Below are positions 34,713 through 45,292 of a stretch of 64,000 bases of DNA, piece after piece (within the stretch, counting starts at the first letter, position 1; each line of letters begins with the position of its first letter). The stretch is taken from contig NW_020312848.1 of assembly GCF_003265705.1 (NCBI RefSeq), positions 53,791,520 through 53,855,519 of the forward strand, read 5' to 3'. Source of the DNA: Callorhinus ursinus. Taxonomy: Eukaryota > Chordata > Mammalia > Carnivora > Otariidae. The translations under genes were made by a program, and so were the position numbers. A model generated the notes under the pieces. The model did no database searches and was not told where the DNA came from. It saw only the letters and a list, made by a program, of their open reading frames with translations.

Positions 34713-34942
34713 TTTGAACCTTTGTTGTTGTTTTTTTTAAGATTGTATTTATTTATTTGACAGAGAGAGACACAGCGAGAGAGGGAACACAAGCAGGGGG
34801 AGTGGGAGAGAGAGAAGCAGGCTTCCTGCGGAGCAAGGAGCCCACTGCGGGGCTCAAGCCCAGGACCCTGGGATCATTACCTGAACCAAAGGCAGACGCT
34901 TAACGACTGAGCCACCCAGGTGCCCCATTTTGAACCTTTGTT
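34713..34942 (-). mobile_element. Can-SINE in L2, with 14-bp target-site duplication
   Basis: SINE body about 34727-34927 on the minus strand: T-rich tail, 'gacagagagagacacagcgagagag', GC-rich centre, inverted head ending 'gccacccaggtgcccc'. Perfect flanks 'tttgaacctttgtt' at 34713-34726 and 34929-34942. The 63-65-codon frames here are repeat-derived. Confidence 0.95.
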
Positions 34943-35031
34943 ATGTCTCACCTCAACCATTGCAGTTGTTTCATAACTGGCCCCACTGCTTCTGTTTTTG
35001 GTCCCATCAAATTTATATATATAATTACAAT

Positions 35032-35037
35032 CACACA

Positions 35038-35069
<32 letters not shown>

Positions 35070-35070
35070 G
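35032..35070. repeat. (CA)n microsatellite
   Basis: About 19 CA units with one interruption (CATA). Likely length-polymorphic. It produces the HTHT frames on the + strand and VCVC on the minus strand at 34877-35137, which are not genes. Confidence 0.97.
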
Positions 35071-35100
35071 AGTCCTGTTCACATCACTTCCTTGCTTAAG

Positions 35101-35393
35101 GAAACCTTCAGGGGTGAGAGACAGGCAAAATAGGTGAAGGAGATTAAGAGGTACAAACTTCCAGTTATAAATGAGTCACAGGGATGAAAAGTAAAGCATA
35201 AGGAGTATAGTCAATAATGTTGGAATAGCTTTGTATGGTGACAGATGGTAACTTCACTTATCGTGGTGAGCATTTTATAAGGTATGTAATTGTGGAATCA
35301 CTACGTCATACACCTGAAACTAATACAATAATATTTTATGTCAACTACATTTTAATAAACAAAACAAAAGGGGGAAAAACAGAAAATCCTCAG
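35101..35393 (+). mobile_element. LINE-1 3' UTR end inserted in L2
   Basis: 'aaaataggtgaaggagattaagaggtacaaacttccag', 'gtatagtcaataatgttggaatagctttgtatggtgacagatgg', 'cacctgaaactaatacaat' and an A-rich tail are the end of a mid-age L1. Likely target duplication 'gaaaccttcag' (35101-35111) and 'gaaaatcctcag' (35382-35393), imperfect. Confidence 0.85.
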
Positions 35394-35773
35394 TTGTTCA
35401 CTGCTATCTTTGGAATATGATCCAAACTATTTAACATGGCATCCCTTATTGCCTTAATGCCAGATTACTCACCCAGTCAATGTGTTCACACTCCCTGATT
35501 CCGAATTTCATCTTCAGCCATCGTCCTTATAGTTCCCCACACTACATGCTACTCCTGCCAAAGAACCTGTCTTTGTTCTGCTTTCCCCTATCTGGAATAA
35601 CTTCTCCTCACTCGACTTAAATATAAATTTAAATTTTTCTCTTTCATAAAGAATTCCAAGCAAATTCTCACCAACCAAGCTGGGTGTCATTCTTCTTTGC
35701 TTCCACAAAAACACTATGAATGCATGTTACACTGTATTAAAATTATCTTTTAATCTGTCTATCCCTCTCAAAC

Positions 35774-35837
35774 TACTCTGAGCTTTTTGTTTTTGTTTTT
35801 ATTTTTTTAATTTTATTTTTTTACTCTGAGCTTTTTG
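35774..35837 (-). mobile_element. Tail-only retro-insertion, 16-bp target-site duplication
   Basis: The 16-bp word 'tactctgagctttttg' occurs at 35774-35789 and 35822-35837. Between the copies are only 32 bases, nearly all T with a few A and G, i.e. a poly(A) tail on the minus strand. This looks like LINE-1 retrotransposition in which only the tail was copied. The L2 sequence reads on normally across it. Confidence 0.75.
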
Positions 35838-35925
35838 AAGACACTGCATTTTTCCTCTTTCAGTTCTCTTCAGTTGACACAGATTTTGAGATGTAATAAA
35901 TACTCAATAAATATTTTGCTTACTT

Positions 35926-36700
35926 CAGAAAGACTGTGATTAATGAACACTAAATACTTTGAAGATTGTTCATTTTGCTTTTAGATTTTGCACATAAGAA
36001 TTCTTAATAATGCTCTTATATATCCCCAGTATTCAACCAGCCTCTCTTTAGCAGCCAGAATGACTGTGTTTCTCTTCGCATTTTCTCCCTTTGGTGCTGT
36101 TACGCCCTCTGACCTGCCTCTGTTCCACACTCAAATGTCCTGAGTGTAAGGCTCCGAGAACCAGAGCTGCCCCTGTGTCTTCCCTCTTCCATCATCCTTT
36201 TATACATGAGTATTTATATATTTTGAAGCTATCAGCCAAATTTTCAAAAGGGAAAAAGGTTACTAGGATAGAACATACTATGTCATATGCAGTATTCCAC
36301 CAGAATATATTAGATTAAAGGAGTAAAGCTGACTAGCTGAAACACAAGAAAGGAGAAATTTTCTTTTTTGTCAGTGCTTTCTGGACTTTCTGAGCAGCTC
36401 ATCCTTATTCTTGACTCTGTGGTCACCTCAAAGTTCACTGCTGGTGCCCTTCACATAGTGGTAAGTTTTAGAAAGGTATTTAAAAAACAAAGTAAAAACT
36501 TTCTATTTTATTTGCCATGCATTCCTATGTAGGAAACATCCATGATTATAAAGTTTAAGCTCTGTCTTTATCATAAGACTTTAGTCTCAACTTAACTTTA
36601 CAAATTGGCATGTTGATGATGTGGAGATAAAAAGGAAGCAGATAATGTTCATTAGAATGCAATGAAGGTTTCAAAAGTATGGAACTGGAATAGCTATAAC
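35926..36700. other. Unclassified DNA with an exon-like segment
   Basis: No named element. 36375-36460 is bounded by a pyrimidine tract plus CAG and by GTAAGT, and one frame is open across it (see findings), but it has no known homologue. The 75-codon frame at 36091-36318 has no family features. Confidence 0.4.
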
Positions 36701-36838
36701 TTTCTTCCTTCCCTTTCCCTTTCTCCTTCCTTCCTTCCTTCCTTCCTTCCTTCCTTCCTTCCTTCCTTCCTTCCTTCCNNNNNNNNNNTCCTTCCTTCCT
36801 TCCTTCCTTCCTTCCTTCCTTCCTTCCTTCCTTCCCTT
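36701..36838. repeat. (TTCC)n microsatellite with an assembly gap
   Basis: Impure CTTTCC units lead into perfect TTCC repeats on both sides of the gap. It is a long homopyrimidine/homopurine tract, prone to triplex formation and slippage. The frames of repeated KEGR or LPSF across it are translation artefacts. Confidence 0.97.
36779..36788. other. Assembly gap, 10 N
   Basis: Ten N bases inside the TTCC array. The round number suggests a placeholder, so the true array length is unknown. Confidence 0.99.
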
Positions 36839-37254
36839 CTGATGCCATAATTTGTCAAAGGAAAAGATTTATTTAGTTGTAATAATTGTAATAATTTTAT
36901 GAAATATAAAGGGCATTGAAACACTGAAAGTAACTATAATGTGAAAGGTATTATGGCTATGAATTATCTTTGATACTTTGAGATACTAAAACATGAAGCT
37001 GTTCAAACTTTTTCTGTTTTGAAAGCAGAGTTTTGCTACCCTTATCCCATCACACTTACAACCATTACACATTATACTTTATTAGGGAGTATGAATTTAC
37101 TATAGGTAATCCTTAGTGGAAAGGAGTTTATAGTTAAATTGTAGAGTATTTCTGCACAATGTTGTATATAGGGACCATGTCATGAACTAACTGCCTTATA
37201 GGTAAAATACATTTTTGGTTACTTTTTTAAATGTTAAACACAAACACAAAATTA
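36839..37254. other. Unclassified non-coding DNA
   Basis: About 400 bp of AT-rich sequence after the microsatellite. Nothing recognised. Confidence 0.5.
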
Positions 37255-37708
37255 TTTCTTGGCTTTCCCTGGCTCTGTCTCCACTCTGATGTCACCCTGC
37301 CCTCCCTATTGCTCTCTTAGCTCCAACTTGCCTTCCAGTTTTTTTCTTGTACCATTCTTTCCTGTGCAAGCTTTCCTTCTGCTTGAAATGCTTCCTTCCT
37401 GCCTCCCCCCCCGCCCCCCGCCAAACACACACAAACACGTACCAGGCTAATTCCTGTCCACCTTTCAGATGTTAGCTTAAAGCATCCCTTCCTTTGGGAG
37501 CTTTCCTTAATACTCCAAACCAAATGGAGACTCTTTGTAAAGATATTTTATGGCCCTTATCACTGGTTCTGGTTATACATTATTTGTGTGTTTGATTAAT
37601 CCCTGTCTTTGAGATCAAGACCACTTTGTTGTTCATTGTATGCCCAGTTCTTGGCACAGAGTAGTTGTTGGATCTCTATTTATTGGATGAATAGATGGAT
37701 GAATGAGT
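37255..37708 (+). mobile_element. L2 LINE 3' end
   Basis: 'ccttctgcttgaaatgcttccttcctgcc', 'cctgtccacctttcagatgttagcttaaag', 'gggagctttccttaatactcc', 'ttggcacagagtagttgttggatctc', terminus 'tattggatgaatagatggatgaatg' in L2 order. It includes a C-rich insertion-like run at 37405-37422. Confidence 0.8.
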
Positions 37709-37919
37709 GAATCTCTGTTCTTCACATTCTCCCAGAGGTCTCTTATTATTAGATCAATGCAGTTATGGAACTTTTCCTCATATAGCTTATAGAATTTTTT
37801 TCACTATTCATAAGGCATTTTATTATCTTTCCCCAACATATAAACTGCCAAACTTCCAGTTAATCCTACCTCCTATTCCCGCCCCCATTTCTGTCCCTCC
37901 ATGGAATGAAAGGGTTGAT
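37709..37919. other. Pyrimidine-rich spacer between L2 copies
   Basis: It may be a further diverged L2 part. No distinctive words. Confidence 0.35.
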
Positions 37920-38285
37920 ATCCTTCACTATGTTCTTGTTTTCCTTAAACTGAACCACATATTACTATTCCTCCATCACCCTGGAATGTTCTTTCTTTTC
38001 TTTAATCATCAAAATCCAGTTCTTTTTCAAGGTTTAGCTTAAACATTATTTGTCCCTTAATGTTTTCCCTCGGTCCGTGCCTACCCTGTCCAAATTAACT
38101 CTCACTCTTTTGCATCCCTATGTTTGTACTTGTTATAACACTTATTCTCTTCTGTCTTTCTGACTTTTTTTTAACTCCCGAAGTATCTTACAGTCAGGGA
38201 TCATTTCTCATTCAGCAGTGTATTTCCCCACAATACAGTCCTGTGTCTAGTATGGCACTTTAGCCAATCAAAATTAATAAATAAG
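37920..38285 (+). mobile_element. L2 LINE 3' end, second copy
   Basis: 'ctggaatgttctttc', 'ccagttctttttcaaggtttagcttaaacattatttgtccc', 'cctatgtttgtacttgttataacacttattc', 'cagtcagggatcatttctcattc', 'cacaatacagtcctgtgtctagtatggcac' follow L2. It has its own 3' end, so it is a separate insertion from the copy upstream. Confidence 0.75.
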
Positions 38286-38389
38286 TGACAATTGTGATGC
38301 TCATCCAGCATGAGGAAGTCTGACTGTCTTTGGGTGATGGGAGATTTTCAATCTAGAAAATAGTGCTTCTCTGTCCCCAATCAGTCCCC

Positions 38390-38720
38390 CTTGATCTGTG
38401 CCCAGCCTGCCTTTCAGCTCTCGTTTCCCACCACGTCAACACACTCTACATCAGCTTATCAAAGCGATACCTACCTTTATATCTGTCTTTGTTCATCTGG
38501 GTTTAGATCCAGAATACCCTTCCTTAGTCTTGCACTTCTTAATCTATCAAAAATCTCACTTAGAAATACTTCAAAATCCTTGTCAATATTATCCTCCTTG
38601 TGAAAAGATTCTTGATTTCCCCTTTTCATTTCCCACTAGAAGTTATTGCTAGTCTTATTGTGGTTCTACAACAATTGCTTGCTCCTTTCCTTAGGACTTA
38701 TTATATCTTAACTTGTGATT
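38390..38720 (+). mobile_element. L2 LINE 3' region, third copy
   Basis: 'ccaccacgtcaacacactctac', 'gatccagaatacccttccttagtc', 'cttcaaaatccttgtc', 'tgcttgctcctttccttaggacttatta', then 'gtttattgtatgtcaaaaccatttgctg' beyond. L2 order again but more diverged. The 70-84-codon frames at 38391-38652 are not genes. Confidence 0.6.
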
Positions 38721-39334
38721 AGTTTATTGTATGTCAAAACCATTTGCTGTTCTAGTGGTGAACAGGTTTTCTTATCTGCACACTACTACCCAGTGACTAC
38801 CCTGCTGTTTGGGATATGATTTGCCGAAACAGTAAATGAGTAGCCTAGTCTTGGCTTCTTTATGTTATATGCATAGAGTGTTAGGATATATGAGGCCCCT
38901 TGAACTGATAAAGTTAAAAAATTAAAAGAACTTGACAAAAAAGTTGTTAAATGTGTTTAAAAATAGCACAGTAAATAATTCCATATTCAGCATTTCATAT
39001 AAGTTAAATTTGTGGAAAAAAATGAATCTTTACTGGCTAATGGGAGTTTGAAATGATAAAACTACACCATTCATCAAGTAATACTGGGACTTTAAATTTT
39101 TATCATCATATTTTGCTTAGATAAGGTTTCCCTTTTTCTAATTCTCTAGGATCTAATGCTCTCTCTTAAATTACAAATGGTTCTGAGTTACCAACAAAAA
39201 TGCACGCATGCATGCACGTGTAGGGGAGTGGGTGGATGGATGTGTGTGCAGAGTGAAAGATGTCATGTAAGCCTCCCCAGGGATTCTCAACACTTAGTAA
39301 TAGAACAGTAGAAGAAAACAGAGAGGCAAACAAA
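38721..39334. other. Unclassified non-coding DNA
   Basis: About 600 bp without a recognised element. It contains an alternating purine/pyrimidine stretch at 39201-39222. Confidence 0.45.
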
Positions 39335-39515
39335 GAAAACTGTTACTCTCTATGCCAGGCATTATGCTATGTGCTTTATATTCATATTATATTTCTCTTC
39401 ATATCAACCCCAAAAAACCCAAGCTTGGATTAATTGAGACGCTGGGTAGGTCTCTAAGTTTATTTACAGTTGCTAAACATGAAGCAGGGATTCAAACTGA
39501 GGTCTTTGTGATATA
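39335..39515 (-). mobile_element. MIR SINE
   Basis: 'ctatgccaggcattatgctatgtgctttatattc', 'cttcatatcaacccc', 'gagacgctgggtagg', 'gttgctaaacatgaagcagggattcaaactgaggtc' is MIR in reverse order. Confidence 0.7.
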
Positions 39516-41394
39516 GAATTTGAAAAGATTTCTACTTAGGTTTTGACTGGATGGATACTGGTTTGCAAAATTAAATATCCAATTCCCACCATTATTTGAT
39601 CCAAACACAGAGGGGAGATTCACTCCCAAAACCTTGGTCCCAAAGCAGAGGTAAAGAGATAGACACAAAAGTCTAAGGAAGTGGCCCTGAGCAGAGCTAC
39701 AGAGGCCACAGTGACAGGGAATCAGGAGTCTACTTAAGAGCTATCCTAGTCCAAGATAGGTGACACTAGTATAACTGGCAGACTCAAAAACTAGTTAAGT
39801 GTTTAGTTAAACTTAAATTCTTCTAGAATGAAAATTAGGCCCACAACCTTAAAAAGCTTCATGCAAAGAAATGCCTCTTATCTGTACCCAAAATGAATGC
39901 AGACAGTTTTATTGCCCTCCCCTTCCAAATCATTTGCCAAAGAGGGAGCCCTCCCTTATATACATTGAAATGACTCCAAACCACAAGAACCACCACCATG
40001 GTAGCATCTGGGATTCATGTGATGGATGCTGCCAAGTCTTTCTCCTCACAGTTCTGACACCATCTCAGCCAGAACTGTAGGTCTAAGGGAAAAACACCTC
40101 CCAGAGCCAATAATTTTATTTCAATTTTAAGTCTATAACAGTAATTATGCATGATTAAACAATACCTAATAGCATGTCACCAAACACCTACCCACCCCCA
40201 CCCACACCCCCACACACCTCCAGACAGTGGCTGTCTTTTCCCTGAAGCCACATCCATAGCCCTGTCTGCATCCTGGCAGACCTGCAGTGTTCTGCTTGAG
40301 GAACCATAGATGCTGTGCATTTTCACCATCCATTTTAGAAGTAAACCTCTTTTAGGCACATATGTAAACTTCATCTTTCTGATTTAGAGATTGAGTCATA
40401 GCATATGTGACACCTAATAGTGGCACTGTGCAATGCATCCATACATGTGACAGATTCTGTAAAAACAAAACAGCAAATTCCAGTGTGTTGGTTACCAAAT
40501 AAATTTAAATAAAGTCCAAAATATATGACAGGGCTTCTCAGAATTACTTCTAAAATACTCAAATCTACACTATTTATGGCTCCTGTCTTACTTCAGCTAG
40601 TTACAGTGGCATGGGTGGCTAATACAAATGTTCATTGAGAGGCCACACACATCAACAAAATGAATTTTATTAGAAAAACTTTTCTATGGCTTAATATTAG
40701 ATCCATATAAATTCTCTATACGTGTAGCATAACAAATGCCCTATCTCTCACAGGACTATTCTTCTCATTGTAAACCAGTTATAGCTAAACTCAGACTCTG
40801 ATTTATTTTTATTGATTTCAAATAAACTAAAGCTTACACTTCAACCCAATTGAAAATCCTAGAAAATAGCAGATGATCAGTAACAATACATAAGATTTAG
40901 GGGTTGTTGGTTAGGGAATTTTTACCAAAAGCTTTGTTATAAACCACTATAGACCTTGCTGCTGACAAACCTTTACAATTAAATTTTCAGGGAGTTTTCC
41001 AATCTGTGCAGTTATTCCCTCTATTCATTCCCTCTGCTCTTTATCCACAAAATGTCATTGCTTGAGCCTTTTTGCCCATCAATCTAATATATTTTGATAT
41101 CTCTTCCAAACTAGCATCTCCTGCTTTGCTCTGGTAGTCTGTTTCCCCCAGTATTGTTTTCCAGTTGTTTTATGGGCATATAGGTAAGTCATTGGTGAGG
41201 TGACTTGGGTTCTTACTCTAAGAAGAATTATGGAAAACTTGAAAATATAACCTTTCAGAATCAGCAGAGATATAGGAAATGAGTCCTGCTTGTATGAGCC
41301 CAACAAAGTAAGCATGAAAGCTATTTTTTCTCCATAGATCTAAGGCAGGATTTTCAGACCACAATAAAATGTGCATCCATCTGTCCTCCATCCA

Positions 41395-41450
41395 CTTATT
41401 CATTCACTTATTCATTTATCAAATACTTATAGAGCACTAGAAATCAATGT
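41395..41450 (-). mobile_element. Short L2-like terminus
   Basis: 'cttattcattcacttattcatttatcaaatacttatagagcactag' resembles the last part of L2 in reverse. Too short to be sure. Confidence 0.4.
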
Positions 41451-42094
41451 TCAAGTCATGTATAATACATCATACATTTATTTTTAATATTTATGCATGT
41501 GTCTATTATTTGTCCATGTATATGCATAAATTTTGCAGTTCAGAGGTTACAAACAATTTTACAGTCTTCAATCTTTAAATTTTAATGAAGTCCTCCTCAT
41601 GCTCTGAACAGTTTGTGACATCACAGTTCCAGGTTTAGGGATCAAGTTTAAGTCATTTCTCATATGAAAGCATTTAAGTCTGCATAAAAGTAAAAGAATG
41701 GAAGTTCTGTGTACATATATTCTGCTCTGCCCCTTTGTATGGCTCTATGGTAACCAGTGCATGGGTAGAATAGATCTTATGATAAGGGCCCTCTAAACAT
41801 GACTATAAGAGAAATTATATGAAGTGATGTTTTTTGTTTGTTTTTCATTATCCCATGGAATTTGAAGAGAAATGTCTGTCTTCATGCCTTAAAAATAAGA
41901 TATTTTAAGAATATTTTAAAGTCGTGTTGAGATTAATGTGACTGCTTAAAATAGCAGGAATACTTTTCCATTAATATCTGAAAACATTTTTGATATTTGA
42001 GCAATTTTCAGAAGAAGAGATTTGGAAGAAAAAAAGATCGAAAAATCAGATTAGAAGCATCTGTTCCAAAGGAACTTGAAAATACCTACCTAAA

Positions 42095-42165
42095 TCCCCT
42101 TAATTTTTAAGTAAGAAAACTGAGACCCAAAGAAGTTAAAAGACATGGCTCAAAACATATATCTT
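42095..42165 (-). mobile_element. Short MIR-like core
   Basis: 'aagaaaactgagacccaaagaagttaaaagacatggctc' is similar to the inverted MIR core 'gaaactgaggcacagagaggttaagtaacttgcc'. Short and diverged. Confidence 0.45.
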
Positions 42166-44021
42166 CATTATGATTAAATATATTTTTAAAAATTGAATCA
42201 CAAAACTTCTTGACTAACTTAATATAATAGATTGTAGCTCATAGCCAGTTCTGCTCCAGGATTATTGGGGAAGTTAGGTATTTTTTCTTTGTTTTTGAAT
42301 ATACACCAGAGTGTTGCTCAGCATTTAACATTTCTTATTCCTAATAATAAATGCTATAGATTTTTCTTTAGTTATTCCTCTCAGTATTTTATGACAAGTA
42401 CATTTTTAAAAGACCTGAACTGTACCTTATCACAGAATATGGAGAGATACATTGACATGTGCACCTCTTAGGGAAAACACTAAAGATGCAGAAATAATGT
42501 CAGAAAAAATGTTTATGGGATAAAAATAATAAATATGCTTAAAACAGGCATTGACATGTACAGGGAGGAAAGAAAGTTGTATCTGCTTATTTTAAGATAA
42601 AAGATAATCTATCAGTCATTTTCTGAAAGATACTGGCTCAAAGTACTTCTAAAAATCTTCTGGGCCTCAACAGGAAGGGTTCTAAGGGAAATAGGTATCC
42701 TAAGTTCTAAAACCACAGTATATTTATACCTAGACATTTATGAGGTATTGCAATTGGCAGACTTCAAGAAGGAAATCCAGTAAAACATTTTTTAGAATGA
42801 AGAGCTTCTAAGGAAAATAGCTAAAGTTATTAAGATGCTAGAGAGACTTTTATAAAGGGGATTGAGCCAAGGATATATTAACATAGCCCATCATGATGAA
42901 CCATATGAATTTGTTGACTGGGGATCAACAATATCTCAACCTTTTTTGGGCCTCCTGGGTTTCTTTTAGCGCCAAATAAATAAAAAAAATATATTGTTCT
43001 TAAACAGGTAATACAATTATAAAACTTATTTAGGATTATGGCCCAATTTAAGAATAGGTTCAAAAGGAATTTAAATAAGTATATGAATGAGGGATAAAAA
43101 ATTGATTATTATGGTCACATAGAAAAGTTGACATTATTAAGAATCCAAGGACTGGATCTGTCTTATCTTTCTTATGATTTTCCTGAGGAAAGTGAGACTG
43201 AACTCAGGTCACTGATAGGTCAGTAGTTCAAACCACATTTGAGGTTTTAAGTTGGCATGACTCTGAACCTTGTGCTCTGTCTTCTTAGTACTTCCTTAGA
43301 GTTACTCCTTGCATTCAGACCGGACACAGGAGAGTTCTGCTAGGTGTGGCCAAAAGGAGTAAAATGTGAATAACAGTGATAACTCTGGATCCAACTTTGA
43401 TAGATCAATTAAAAGGCATATAGATCTTTATAGGCCTGTCCTCTTATCTTCTCTTTTCTTTGTAAATGAACCCATACATCACTACTTTCAGTGTGATATG
43501 TTGGTGACTTGGCTATATTTCCCCCTTCCTCCATTTACACAATTAATCTGTACTTTATAAAACATTGTGCTTCCATATCACATTATATAAAAATAGAAGA
43601 TTAATATATCTATATCTTCAAGTAAGCATTTAGAAACTGTCTTTTAGGGGAACAAGCCAAGTCTCTAAAGTAGTATTTAGCCATGTTCTGCTGTTTTGTG
43701 TGTTATGGTAACTGGTTTTAAAAATGTGTCATAAATAATATGACATAATCTCTTTTTGTCTAAGTAAAACAAAACAGAAAAGTAGAACCAGTAAACATTT
43801 TTCTTTTGTAAACATGGACTTATTCCTTCCCTAACCAGCTTTCTAGTATTTTTTCTCCCACCTGCCAATGATAGGTTTTTATCTCTTTGAAAATACAATT
43901 GGATTTTATAAAAGCAGGCTGTTTGTAAAGATCTATGAGTCCTGGGCATCATTGCAAACAGTACTTAAGAAGGATCCTTGTGGTCTGAAATCAACAGTGT
44001 ATTCCAACAGGTTTGCTCAGA

Positions 44022-44096
44022 AAAATCTCACAAAAAACATGATAAGGTTTTAACAGTGAAAATCTCACAAAAAAACATGATAAGGTTTTAACAGTG
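44022..44096 (+). repeat. Tandem duplication, 37/38-bp unit, two copies
   Basis: Copy one is 44022-44058 and copy two 44059-44096. They are identical apart from one extra A in an A run. There is no tail or target duplication, so it is a simple tandem duplication by slippage or repair, probably recent. Confidence 0.95.
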
Positions 44097-44924
44097 AAAA
44101 TTATGCTTTTGTTCCCCAACAGAGGAGTCCTAGCTAGTAGGCATTCCTATACCTGGAAGTAGTTTTGGAAATATGGACTTATGGGTAGAGAAATTTTTAA
44201 AAAATGAAATTCTATTTTCTACATACTGAGATACGATGAACAGTAAATTAATTACAAAAACTTATATGGAAGACCATATAAGTCAGATTTTTTTTAAGTT
44301 GTTGCCTTATGATTTAATCAGAAACAAATCGAAACAGTAAATTTTTCTTGGAAGATCTGAAATAAAAATTTTACCACAGTTGTCCTACTATGGGTTCCCA
44401 CAGTAATTCGCTAATTATTAACTCGTGAGTTGCCTAATAGCCTGTCCCTTGTTCACATCGGACTGTCTGCCTGCCTAATGGGATTGTGCTTATTTTTCAG
44501 CCACGATATTTTGATTGTTCTGAATATTACTTAATTCTCTCATTTACTCTCAGTTATTTCATATTCAAATTAGAACCAAATCTTCTTCTTTCTCCAGTAT
44601 TTGTCATAGGAATAATTTCCTCTTCTTAAATTTTGGACTTTAATGAGCAGTAAGTAAAAAAGACACTTGAGACAGTCTTGGTCACTTTAACACCAAGTTG
44701 CATGTCTTCCTTAACTTGAATTCAAGAGAACTGGAAAAGGTTGATAGCCAAAAAATTTTTTTTAAAGGTTTTTATATTTTTTATCATTGCCTGCCTCAAA
44801 GTAATGAACTCCCATTTGAACTCTAGCCAAGTTGACCGTTGTTTCATGTTTCCCCTCCTACTCTTCTACATCATTCTCATATCATCTTACAATATTTATT
44901 GACTTTGTACTTTATTCCAGGACA

Positions 44925-45150
44925 TGTTTTGAGTACTTTTCATGTATTATTTCACTTAATGCTCACAATAACCTGGAGGGTAAGTGTGGGTATATTCCCT
45001 AATTTGTAGATGAGAAAATTGGGACAGTTGAGTGATTAGTTAATCTTCCTAAGTGGTAGTAAGATACCACATTCTAAGTGGTAAAACAAAGATTCAAATC
45101 CAAGCATTTCGACATCAAAACCTACATTGTTATTTACTATTCCATTTGTC
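44925..45150 (-). mobile_element. MIR SINE
   Basis: 'ttttcatgtattatttcacttaatgctcacaataacctggaggg', 'cctaatttgtagatgagaaaattgggacag', 'aaaacaaagattcaaatccaagc' is MIR in reverse. It contains a short internal repeat of 'ctaagtggta' near 45049-45082 that may be a local duplication. Confidence 0.75.
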
Positions 45151-45227
45151 TCCCATATATTTGCTACATATCTCCTTATATACTTATATTTATTTTCTAA
45201 GGTGGTTTTTAAGTCAAAATGTTTATA

Positions 45228-45292
45228 GTATATATGATATAGACTATGCATATGTATATAATATACATATATATGTATATGTAGATGTAATC
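45228..45292. repeat. AT-rich (TATA/CATA)n low-complexity stretch
   Basis: Irregular TATATG and CATATG units; self-complementary over much of its length. Confidence 0.8.

Larger units (their letters stand above)
34150..35925 (+). mobile_element. L2 LINE, interrupted by three retro-insertions
   Basis: Pieces in correct L2 order: 'aacctaggagtcctctttgatg' near 34618, 'tgtctcacctcaaccattgcagttg' near 34943, 'gtcctgttcacatcacttccttgcttaagg' near 35072, 'ggaatatgatccaaactatttaacatggc' near 35411, 'ctttcataaagaattccaag' near 35641, terminus 'aataaatactcaataaatattttg' near 35896. Breaks are a Can-SINE (34727-34927), an L1 end (35112-35381) and a tail-only insertion (35790-35821). The first 450 bp are less certain. 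Confidence 0.7.
39516..44021. other. Long, mostly unique AT-rich region
   Basis: About 4.5 kb with only two weak fossil pieces (41395-41450 L2-like, 42095-42165 MIR-like) and a C-rich tract at 40191-40211. 39560-40080 is GC-richer and may be an unrecognised old repeat. None of the 60-90-codon frames shows family features. Confidence 0.5.

Noticed and set aside
36701..36838. CRISPR-like regular spacing
   Set aside because: Simple tetranucleotide repeat without spacers, in a vertebrate genome.
36555..36924. Frames of repeated KEGR / LPSF residues
   Set aside because: Translation of a (TTCC)n microsatellite crossing an N gap.
42935..42990. Possible Can-SINE head followed by AAATAAATAAA
   Set aside because: 'gggcctcctgggtttc' resembles the head only loosely, and the rest of the SINE body is absent.
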